Shown here: piece by piece, positions 1 to 7,870 of the stretch
Layout: every line of letters begins with the position of its first letter
Position numbering within the stretch: position 1 is the first letter of the stretch
Source of the DNA: Bacteroidota bacterium
GTDB taxonomy: Bacteria; Bacteroidota; Bacteroidia; Chitinophagales; Saprospiraceae
NCBI GenBank assembly: GCA_029781865.1
Contig: JAKOVW010000062.1
Coordinates: 24,582-88,581 of the forward strand
Reading direction: 5' to 3'
DNA length: 64,000 nt
Position numbers and translations under genes: made by a program
Notes under the pieces: generated by a model
What the model was told of the DNA's origin: nothing
Databases searched by the model: none
Seen by the model: the letters and a program-made list of their open reading frames with translations, nothing else

Positions 1-1
1 T

Positions 2-1075
2 GCGCAAAAGTCAACCGGCGCTACAGAGATGATTGTTTTTCCATTTGTCGAACGCATACCTTTTGCCTCCTACGCTTACATCCATTATCTTTATAAACTT
101 GTATTCCCGTTCCAACTTTGTGCCTATTATCCCTATCCAATACGACCCGGAGCAGAATTGCCTGTCATTTATTACGCTTATGTTTTCCTGGTGATCGCAC
201 TTGCCATTCTCCTTTTTTATAGTCTCCGGTATTCGAAAAAACTCTTCTTTGCATTTGGTTTTTTTACGATAACCGTTTTTTTGGTTTTGCAATTGTTGCC
301 GGTTGGTGGAGCAATTATGGCTGACCGTTATAGTTATATTCCATCTATCGGAATCTTTTATCTGGCCGGAGAAGGCATTCAATTTTTATTCGACAAAAAA
401 TTAAAAAATGCTGCAATCCTGCTTCTTGCCGTATTCGTCATTTTCTTTTCTTTTAAAGCTTACGAACGAAGCACGATCTGGAACAACTCCTTTTCACTTT
501 GGAACGATGTTATCAAGCAATATCAGAATGTCCCACCGGCATACAATAATCGCGGTCTGATCTACAGAAGTGATAAGAAACCCAAGCTTGCCATTGAAGA
601 TTTCAGCAAAGCCATTGCACTGGATACCACATATTTTGAATCCTATATCAACAGGGGGAATGCATATCGGGATATCAACAAATTTGATGAAGCGCTTGCA
701 GATTACAACAGAGCCATTGAGTTAAAACCCAATTTTTTTAAAGCCTATATCAACCGTGGCATTCTGTTTCTCGGCAACAAACGCAATGACGAAGCACTTG
801 CCGATTTTAACCGGACCGCACAACTCAAACCCGAGTTTTCAGAATCATATTATCACATCGGATTGGTCAACTACGAAACTAAAAACTATGATGAAGCCAT
901 CAAAAATTACAACAAAGCGCTTCAACTCAGACCGTCCTATGCGGAAGCCTTCTACAGCAGAGGAGTATCAGAATATTATTCAGGACAAAATGGAGTCGCC
1001 TGCAGTGACCTGAAGAAAGCGGCTGGTTTGGGTTATCAGGTCCCTTCAGAAGTGATGAAACTGATTTGTAAATAG
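2..1075 (+). CDS. Membrane protein with C-terminal TPR repeats, 5' end outside window
   Basis: The reading frame is open from the first complete codon at base 2, so the gene begins before the window. The visible N-terminal part (about 150 residues) is hydrophobic with several membrane segments and contains the MADRYSYIPSIG stretch typical of the PMT/TMTC-like O-mannosyltransferase-type membrane domains that precede TPRs in Bacteroidota. From about residue 170 (counted from the ATG at 29) there are four to five 34-residue tetratricopeptide units, with signatures such as YNNRGLIY, YINRGNAYRD and YYHIGLVNYE. The protein probably sits in the inner membrane with the TPRs as a protein-binding surface. 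Substrate and partners cannot be told from this fragment. It is followed by a separate gene on the same strand after 139 bases. Confidence 0.8.
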   Translation, partial: AQKSTGATEMIVFPFVERIPFASYAYIHYLYKLVFPFQLCAYYPYPIRPGAELPVIYYAYVFLVIALAILLFYSLRYSKKLFFAFGFFTITVFLVLQLLPVGGAIMADRYSYIPSIGIFYLAGEGIQFLFDKKLKNAAILLLAVFVIFFSFKAYERSTIWNNSFSLWNDVIKQYQNVPPAYNNRGLIYRSDKKPKLAIEDFSKAIALDTTYFESYINRGNAYRDINKFDEALADYNRAIELKPNFFKAYINRGILFLGNKRNDEALADFNRTAQLKPEFSESYYHIGLVNYETKNYDEAIKNYNKALQLRPSYAEAFYSRGVSEYYSGQNGVACSDLKKAAGLGYQVPSEVMKLICK

Positions 1076-1214
1076 ATTTGAGGATTAAGTGGAACATTAA
1101 ATCTAATGATGCTTTTAAATTTGATCGCCGGATTAAACCTGTAAATGTCTGAAATTGTTAGTTGATCCACATTGCAGTATGAAACCTGCCAATTGACCAT
1201 AAACTCTGTAAAAA

Positions 1215-1781
1215 ATGACAGCACAGAATTATCTTGATTGCTGTATTCAGCAATTTGAATCGTATAAAATGCTTGGAGAGAAAGCTATGAATCAGATTCC
1301 CGATTCTGCTTTGTTTTATAATTTAAGCCCGGAAAGCAATAGCATTGCCATCATCGTCCAACATCTAAGCGGTAATATGTTATCCCGCTGGACCGATTTT
1401 TTACAAAGCGATGGCGAAAAAACATGGAGAGACCGTGATGCAGAATTTGAAGAGCATATTACCAATCGCGAAGAACTACTCACTTGCTGGAATACCGGCT
1501 GGGCCTGTCTACTCGACGCATTGCGCGCACTCAAAGAAGATGATTTGGATAAAATCGTACATATTCGAAACACAGCACATACTGTAGTCGATGCCATCAA
1601 CCGTCAATTAGCTCATTATGCTTATCACATCGGGCAGATTGTGTTCATTTGCAAAGCCGCGGCAAATGAAAACTGGCACTCGCTGACCATTGCCAAAGGA
1701 AAATCGAAAACCTTTAATGATCAAAAATTTTCTGCTGAACCAGGTAAGGATCATTTTACCAAAGAATATGAGGGGAGGTGA
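1215..1781 (+). CDS. DinB-superfamily protein (DUF1572-like)
   Basis: A 188-residue protein with the four-helix DinB/DUF1572 pattern. An early histidine (VQHLSGN, about residue 50) and a late HYAYHIGQIVF motif (about residues 134-144) provide the usual metal-binding histidines of this superfamily. Members include bacillithiol- and mycothiol-dependent S-transferases and many proteins without an assigned reaction; the sequence does not show which applies here. No signal peptide, so cytoplasmic. The ATG at 1215 directly follows an A-rich stretch. The C-terminus (YEGR-stop) runs straight into a G-rich low-complexity repeat, which appears to supply the stop codon. Confidence 0.8.
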   Translation: MTAQNYLDCCIQQFESYKMLGEKAMNQIPDSALFYNLSPESNSIAIIVQHLSGNMLSRWTDFLQSDGEKTWRDRDAEFEEHITNREELLTCWNTGWACLLDALRALKEDDLDKIVHIRNTAHTVVDAINRQLAHYAYHIGQIVFICKAAANENWHSLTIAKGKSKTFNDQKFSAEPGKDHFTKEYEGR

Positions 1782-1945
1782 GAAGTTAGGGGTTAGGAGT
1801 GAGAAGTTAGGGGATAGGAGCTAGGAACTAGGAACTAGTAGTGAGGAGCTAGGAGTTAGGAGTGAGGAGAGTTATGAGATATGAGTGATGAACGATGTGC
1901 TATGAAATAGTTAATTAGAACTAGAAGTTAGGAGTGAGGAAATTA
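1776..1945 (+). repeat. G-rich low-complexity repeat after DinB gene
   Basis: Degenerate tandem copies of TTAGGAG, GTGAGGAG and CTAGGAAC. It starts inside the last codons of the DinB gene and runs to about 1945, in the region between that gene and the convergent mfd. The G-rich strand is the coding strand of the gene immediately upstream. Related tracts follow folA and porU2 in this window. Confidence 0.8.
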
Positions 1946-2026
1946 GTGAAAATGTAAAGTGATTTGGTAAAAAGATTACGAAGAATTCAATTTTGTTTTG
2001 TTTCAACCGGATAATTTAAAATCCAT

Positions 2027-5000
2027 TTATTTTTGAATCTGCTGTTGTAAGTCGGAAAGTAATTTCATAGCCATGACAAATCCGTTTACTTGTTCGGCAA
2101 TTAAGATCAAACTTGTGTTCGATTGTTTGACGGAAAATTTGGTATTCAATCCAGCTACAGATTTCATAATCGATTGAAATGTAGGAGACTCAAAAAACAA
2201 TGACGCCGGATTAGAAATAAAATAGCATTGCAGTTTTTTCTTTTTCAAAATCACCCGCTCAAATCCCAGTTGCTTTGCAATCCAACGCAATCGAAGTCCA
2301 TTTAATAATTCTTCGACTTGTTCCGGAACCGGGCCAAACCGATCCCTCAGCTGGTTGCAAAAATTCTGGACGGCTTCTTCATTTTCTAATTTGTCCAATG
2401 CCTGATACAAATTCAAACGCTCCTGGATATTCGAAATATAATCATCCGGAATAAGCATTTCTATATCGCTGTCTATCGTGACGTCCCGAATGAATTGCTT
2501 TTCTTCTTTTTTGTCTTCGTCAAATAAATCTTTGAATTCATTTTCCTTTAATTCCAGCACTGCTTCTTCAAGAATGCGTTGATAGGTTTCGTAGCCGATA
2601 TCCGCAATGAACCCACTTTGCTCTCCTCCCAGCAAATTTCCGGCGCCGCGTATATCCAGATCGCGCATGGAAACATGAAATCCGCTACCGAGGTCTGAAA
2701 ATTCTTCAATCGTTTTTAATCGCTTGCGGGCCTCCATGGTCAGGGTCGACGAAGGTGGTGCAAACAAATAACAATAGGCTTTCCGGTTGGAACGCCCTAC
2801 CCTTCCGCGCAACTGATGCAAATCACTTAATCCGAATTGATGTGCATTATTGATGATGATCGTGTTTGCATTCGGAATGTCCAAACCGGTTTCAATGATG
2901 TTGGTACAAGCCAAGACATCGTATTTCATGTCGATAAAATCTACCAATACCTTCTCCAGTTTTTCGGCTTCCATCTGACCATGAGCAACTGCAATATCTA
3001 CCGTTGGACACATCCTGTGCAACATTGCAGCAATCTCTCCCAAAGACTTTACTTTATTGTGGACGAAAAATACCTGTCCACCGCGATACACTTCATGCAT
3101 GATCGCATCGTGTATTAATTGATCATTGAATACACGTCGTTCGGTATGAATTGGTTGCCGATTGGGTGGCGGAGTCTGAATTACGCTTAAATCCCTCGCA
3201 GACATCAAAGAAAACTGCAAAGTTCGGGGAATAGGCGTCGCAGTCAGAGTCAATGTATCTACATTGTATTTGAGATGCCGCAATTTTTCTTTTGCCGCAA
3301 CTCCAAATTTCTGTTCTTCATCAATAATCAGCAGACCAAGATCTTTGAACTTAATTTTTGAATTCAGCAAACTGATCGTACCAATAATGATATCCAACTT
3401 CCCGTCGGCAAGATTTTTGCTGATCTGTGTTTTTTCTTTTGTTGTACGAAATCTGGATACATAATCTACATCCACCGGGAATTCCTTAAATCGCTCGGTA
3501 AATGTACGGTAATGTTGTAAAGCCAGAATCGTAGTTGGAACCAGGACAGCGACCTGCTTTCCATCCTGAACGGCTTTAAATGCAGCGCGAATAGCAACCT
3601 CCGTTTTTCCAAATCCGACATCACCGCAGATGAGTCGATCCATGGGATGCGGTTTTTCCATATCTGCCTTGACATCCATTGTCGCTTTGAACTGGTCCGG
3701 AGTATCTTCATACATAAAAGATGCCTCAAGCTCTGCCTGTAAATAATTGTCCGGATGAAATGCGAATCCCTTTGCTGCTTTTCGCATTCCGTAAAGTTTG
3801 ATCAGTTCTTTGGCAATATCCTTTACTTTCTGCTTGGTTTTATTTTTCAGAATTTTCCAATGATCCGATCCCAGTTTACTTAGATTGGGTTCAGTTCCTT
3901 CCTGTCCGACAAACTTGGAAATCTTATGTAAGGAATGAATGCTGACGTATAAGATGTCATCATTTTTATAAATCAACCGTACTGACTCCTGCAATTGGCC
4001 ATTGATATTTATTTTTTCCAGTCCGGCAAACCGCCCTACGCCATAATCCATGTGGGTAACAAAATCACCGGGTTGTAATTCCTTCAGTACTTTCAAACTT
4101 AGAGCCTGATCCTTGGTAAATCCTTGTTTGATTTTGTATCCATGGAAACGGGAAAAAATCTGGTGATCGGTGTAACAGGCAATTTTTAAATCATGATCAA
4201 TAAATCCCTCACGGATGGACTTCACCTCGGGGATATATTGTATATCTGCTTTCAGGTCTTCGAAAATATTATAGAACCGCTCAATTTGCGCCGTGCTGTT
4301 TGTACAAATAAAGCAGTGGTAATTTTTTTGATTCAGATTTTTAATATCCTCAATGAGCAGATTAAAATTTTTATTAAAACTTGGTTGTGCCTGACTGCTG
4401 ATACTTAATACCTGCATTTCCTCAATTCTGTCCGGGCGATTCTGGTAAAATACCAAGCGGAATTTTTCAAGTCCCTGCATAAACTCATCCGTGCTAATGA
4501 ACTCGCGGTTATGTATGAGCTGAATGAACCGTTCCTCATCGTAATGTTTCATTTTATCCGCCTGACGGTTCGCTGATTCAAAACATTTGTTCAAAGATTC
4601 AATCGCTGCATGTAAATCACGGATCCAAACGATGGTATTCTCCGGCAATAATTCAAACAGACTTTCCTTTGCATCCGTCTTATAATCGGAATGCATATTC
4701 GGTATAATTGAAAACCGCGAAATAGTTTGCTTTGAAAGTTGAGATACGGTGTCAAAGCTTCGGATACTTTCTACAAGTTCGTCATTCAATTCGATACGGA
4801 AAGGCAGGTCTGATGCATACGAAAACACATCCAATATCCCTCCGCGAACTGAAAACTGCCCGGGTTCATAAACAAAATCCGTTCGGGTAAAACCGTATTG
4901 ATTGAGTTTGATAAGAATATCATCGAGATCCAGTTTATTGCCAATTGAAAATTCGATTTTAGAATGTTCAATAGCTTTTCCGGAAATCATTTTTTCAAAA

Positions 5001-5389
5001 ATCGCTTCCGGATAAGTGACCATGATGTGAGCCGGTCCCTTGATGAGCTTATGGATGGCATCAATTCGCTGTTGCGTCTGAAAGGAATCCAGTTCCTCAA
5101 AAAAGAGTGGCCGGCGGAATGAATCCGGAAAAAACGAAATTTTGGCATTCGGAGCGAACTGTTCAATATCATTTAGGACATATGCGGCTTCTTCCTTATC
5201 TGAGCAAATGACTAAAAATGATTCGGATTGATGGACGAAGCTTGATAAAATCAAAAAGCTATCCCTGGATCCACACAGACCCTCAATGATAATATTTTGC
5301 TTTTTGTCCTGACCCAAAAGTCTGGAAAGTTCCTTTCCTTTTGGATCCCGGGCGATGTAATCCTCCACCCGGATAATGTCCTGCTCCAC
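2027..5389 (-). CDS. mfd: Transcription-repair coupling factor Mfd
   Basis: A 1120-residue protein, the usual length of Mfd. It releases RNA polymerase stalled at lesions and recruits the UvrAB excision machinery. Domains in order: an N-terminal UvrB-like module (about residues 1-330), the RNA-polymerase interacting domain (VTHMDYGVGRFAGLEKI, about 440-460), a RecG-like superfamily-2 translocase with Walker A (GDVGFGKTE, about 590) and the DEEQ box (LLIIDEEQKFGV), helicase motifs including TLTATPIPRTLQ and QLRGRVGRS, and the C-terminal D7 module that masks UvrA binding. The frame is intact. It is monocistronic on the minus strand. Its upstream region is the long satellite-like repeat shared with the divergent GHMP kinase. 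Confidence 0.97.
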   Translation of the reverse strand: MEQDIIRVEDYIARDPKGKELSRLLGQDKKQNIIIEGLCGSRDSFLILSSFVHQSESFLVICSDKEEAAYVLNDIEQFAPNAKISFFPDSFRRPLFFEELDSFQTQQRIDAIHKLIKGPAHIMVTYPEAIFEKMISGKAIEHSKIEFSIGNKLDLDDILIKLNQYGFTRTDFVYEPGQFSVRGGILDVFSYASDLPFRIELNDELVESIRSFDTVSQLSKQTISRFSIIPNMHSDYKTDAKESLFELLPENTIVWIRDLHAAIESLNKCFESANRQADKMKHYDEERFIQLIHNREFISTDEFMQGLEKFRLVFYQNRPDRIEEMQVLSISSQAQPSFNKNFNLLIEDIKNLNQKNYHCFICTNSTAQIERFYNIFEDLKADIQYIPEVKSIREGFIDHDLKIACYTDHQIFSRFHGYKIKQGFTKDQALSLKVLKELQPGDFVTHMDYGVGRFAGLEKININGQLQESVRLIYKNDDILYVSIHSLHKISKFVGQEGTEPNLSKLGSDHWKILKNKTKQKVKDIAKELIKLYGMRKAAKGFAFHPDNYLQAELEASFMYEDTPDQFKATMDVKADMEKPHPMDRLICGDVGFGKTEVAIRAAFKAVQDGKQVAVLVPTTILALQHYRTFTERFKEFPVDVDYVSRFRTTKEKTQISKNLADGKLDIIIGTISLLNSKIKFKDLGLLIIDEEQKFGVAAKEKLRHLKYNVDTLTLTATPIPRTLQFSLMSARDLSVIQTPPPNRQPIHTERRVFNDQLIHDAIMHEVYRGGQVFFVHNKVKSLGEIAAMLHRMCPTVDIAVAHGQMEAEKLEKVLVDFIDMKYDVLACTNIIETGLDIPNANTIIINNAHQFGLSDLHQLRGRVGRSNRKAYCYLFAPPSSTLTMEARKRLKTIEEFSDLGSGFHVSMRDLDIRGAGNLLGGEQSGFIADIGYETYQRILEEAVLELKENEFKDLFDEDKKEEKQFIRDVTIDSDIEMLIPDDYISNIQERLNLYQALDKLENEEAVQNFCNQLRDRFGPVPEQVEELLNGLRLRWIAKQLGFERVILKKKKLQCYFISNPASLFFESPTFQSIMKSVAGLNTKFSVKQSNTSLILIAEQVNGFVMAMKLLSDLQQQIQK

Positions 5390-5672
5390 ATTGCAAAGAT
5401 AAAGATAATTATAGAAAGGTCCGGAGAAAGGAATGGGGTTTCATGATAAAGTCTGAAAATAAGGGCATTGCATAAATGGAGTTACAACTATGGAATTGCA
5501 ACCTATAGAGTTGCCAACTCTGTACGAAAATTAATTGGCATTCTACAAATTATTTTGTCGAAGAATATGTTGAAATTGGATTGTTAATTTAAACGGATAA
5601 TATAAAATTGATTTTAAGTGACGTCGATAGAAAACTTATAATTTCATGATTTTGTATCCGGATTTATCAATA

Positions 5673-5680
5673 TAGATTTG
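5673..5680 (+). promoter_or_regulatory. Recurring TAGATTTG element in satellite monomers
   Basis: TAGATTTG fits the Bacteroidota -7 consensus TAnnTTTG. In this first copy a TTTG lies 18 bases upstream (5655-5658 region), close to the usual -33 spacing. The same octamer recurs at 6003-6010, 6333-6340 and 6670-6677, all on the plus strand towards the GHMP kinase. The last copy would start a transcript about 160 bases before that gene. Promoter function is inferred only from the motif and its conservation. Confidence 0.35.
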
Positions 5681-6643
5681 GCAACTCTGTACGAAATTAT
5701 TTCAGCATTGCAAAATTAATTTGGTAGGCACACATTTATTATATGTATTGTTAATTTACCAGAAATCTTACCAGACGAAGCTTAATTTTTCAATACCCAA
5801 GGGCTATGAATTCTTAAAACAAATTTGTCCACTCCACTGAACGCAACTCCCGACAAAATTTGGCCGGAATTTCTCCAATCTTATTTTTCGAAGAATATCT
5901 TGAAATTGACTTGTTAATTTAAACGGATAATATAAAATTGATTTTAAGTGACGTCGATAGAAAACTTATAAATTCATGATTTTATATCCGGATTTATTAA
6001 TATAGATTTGGCAACTCTGTACTAAATTAATTCAAGATTGCAAAATTTATTTGGTATCCGCGCCTTTCTTACATGCATTGTTAATTTAACGGAACTTCTA
6101 CCAGGCCACGTTTATTTCCCCATTACTAAAGGTCAACGAACTCTTGAAAAAAATTTGTCTGCCTGAATACGCTCAACCCGATTTGAAACTTGACTGGATT
6201 TTCCTAAATTCTATTTTTCAAGAATATTTTGAACTTGAATTGTTAATTTATACGGGTAATAACAAATTGAATTTTTGTAGAAATTGATAGAGATCGCATC
6301 ATTTCATGATTTTATATCCGGATTTATCAATATAGATTTGGCAACTCTGTACTAAATTAATTCAGTATCGCAAAATTTATTTGGTATCTATGCATTTATT
6401 ATACGCATTGTTAATTTAGCGGAAAATCAGTAGGAATAAAATTCCATGCAAAAGTTACCCTAAAACGACAATTCCTCAATATAATGTGGCTTAACTACAA
6501 CTGATCATAAACTCAATATTATTAGAATTTGATCTGAAACCATTTATGAATTCTCCAGGAACTATTCAGAACGCATTGTTAAACTTTGCAAAATCCGACT
6601 AAAACAAATGTTTGCTTTCCGATGAATTTTGTTGCCTTAATTC

Positions 6644-6665
6644 CGTTCCATCCCACAATGGAACG
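6644..6665. other. Perfect 8-bp inverted repeat
   Basis: CGTTCCAT and ATGGAACG are separated by six bases. The pair sits just upstream of the last TAGATTTG element (6670-6677), so it could be an operator or a short hairpin in the leader region of the GHMP kinase gene. No other copy was noticed. Confidence 0.4.
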
Positions 6666-6841
6666 AACATAGATTTGGCAACTCTGTACGAAATAATTTT
6701 CATTTCATCCGATAAAATTTAATTCACTACCCGGGTCACAACCGTCTTGTTAATTAATTTTATTTTTCGCAGACTTTACGAACAACTCAAGTCCCTGAAA
6801 ATTTGACAGAATAAGAAAAGGAATTTGTATGTTTGTTTCTC

Positions 6842-7723
6842 ATGTATTCCAAAAGGATTTACCCCTCTAAAATTTTACTGACCGGCGAATATTCCGTATT
6901 GCTTGGAAGCCCGGCTCTGGCAATACCATGGACCGGAAGATACGCAGAATGGATTGATTCAGGTACACAGGTCAATCGTCCTTTACTGGACTTCTTTCAT
7001 TATATCCAAAATCATCCAACTCTGAAAACCTGCTTCTTGCTGGATTCATTTGATGCCTATATCAAACAGGGAGCTTATCTGAAAAGTACTATTCCTTACG
7101 GATATGGCTTAGGTAGTTCGGGCAGTTTTTGCGCAGCCATTTTCCATCGATTTTCAAATGTCGAAGATCAAGATACCCATTTGGTGCATCATTTATTGAA
7201 ATTAATGGAAAGTCATTTTCATGGAGAAAGCTCCGGATTGGATCCAATGGTTTGTTATTATAACAGCGCTGTAAAGATTTGCAATGGAATCATCTTATTT
7301 CCGGAAATAGCTAGCGATGAGGTATTCATAAAACATAATCTCAAACTGATTGATACCAAACTTTCCAGAAACACACAAGGATTGGTATCCCATTTTAAAG
7401 AATCCATTGAGCACAAAACTTATTTATCCAAAATTAATGAAGAGATTATTCCAACAAATAATTTAATCATGGACTCGTTGCTAAATAATAACACTCCTGA
7501 TTTTGTTTACAACTGGAAGAAATTGAGCATATCCAGTATCGATGTGTTTAACCAAATGATTCCCGGATCATTTATTGACTTCTGGAAAAATGGCATTGAA
7601 ACGGATACTTATTATTGTAAACTATGTGGTGCCGGAGGTGGAGGATTATTTCTTGTAATGGTCTTAGATGAACTTGCTTTCACCTCCTCATTAAGTATAC
7701 ATGCACTTGAGTTGTTTCAGTAA
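6842..7723 (+). CDS. GHMP-family kinase (GYDIA / mevalonate-kinase-like)
   Basis: About 293 residues starting at ATG 6842; a TTG at 6833 is an alternative, but MYSKRIYPSKILLTGEYSVL matches how this family begins. Motif 1 is the N-terminal SKILLTGEYSVLLG. The ATP phosphate-binding motif 2 is YGYGLGSSGSFCAA (about residues 86-99). Motif 3 is CGAGGGGLFLV near the C-terminus. HGESSGLDPMV matches the catalytic Asp region of mevalonate kinases. The likely reaction is ATP-dependent phosphorylation of a small alcohol. In Bacteroidota this subgroup is commonly linked to the mevalonate/isoprenoid pathway, but no other pathway gene is nearby, so the substrate is inferred. It is divergent from mfd across the satellite array. 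Confidence 0.8.
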   Translation: MYSKRIYPSKILLTGEYSVLLGSPALAIPWTGRYAEWIDSGTQVNRPLLDFFHYIQNHPTLKTCFLLDSFDAYIKQGAYLKSTIPYGYGLGSSGSFCAAIFHRFSNVEDQDTHLVHHLLKLMESHFHGESSGLDPMVCYYNSAVKICNGIILFPEIASDEVFIKHNLKLIDTKLSRNTQGLVSHFKESIEHKTYLSKINEEIIPTNNLIMDSLLNNNTPDFVYNWKKLSISSIDVFNQMIPGSFIDFWKNGIETDTYYCKLCGAGGGGLFLVMVLDELAFTSSLSIHALELFQ

Positions 7724-7870
7724 ATTTCTGTTGCTAAGTTGAGATAAAAGGTTCTTTAATGGTAGCATTTTATGCTCTAATGTGAATGCCCATTGATTCA
7801 TTTAGCATTACTTTCTAAATTCTAAACACGTCCTGAACTAAACGATCGCAAAAGGCAAATATCTTTATCC

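Larger units (their letters stand above)
5500..6760. repeat. Degenerate satellite array, 165-170 bp period (330 bp dimers)
   Basis: No gene is visible between mfd and the GHMP kinase. The block TTGTTAATT(T/A) recurs at about 5581, 5748, 5911, 6078, 6240, 6408 and 6748, with a TTGTTAAAC variant near 6578; spacings are 162-170 bases. Two monomer types alternate, giving dimers of about 330 bases. The first dimers (5561-5890 and 5891-6219) share long identical stretches such as GATAATATAAAATTGATTTT and TGACGTCGATAGAAAACTTA. Type I monomers carry TATAGATTTGGCAACTCTGT at 5671, 6001 and 6331, and a slightly shorter match at 6670. A half-copy of this block begins at about 5511. Identity falls towards the right end. 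I recognise no known family. Confidence 0.85.

Noticed and set aside
5390..6841. Insertion sequence or remnant transposon in the satellite region
   Set aside because: No transposase fragment in any frame and no terminal inverted repeats with target duplication; the periodic structure is tandem.
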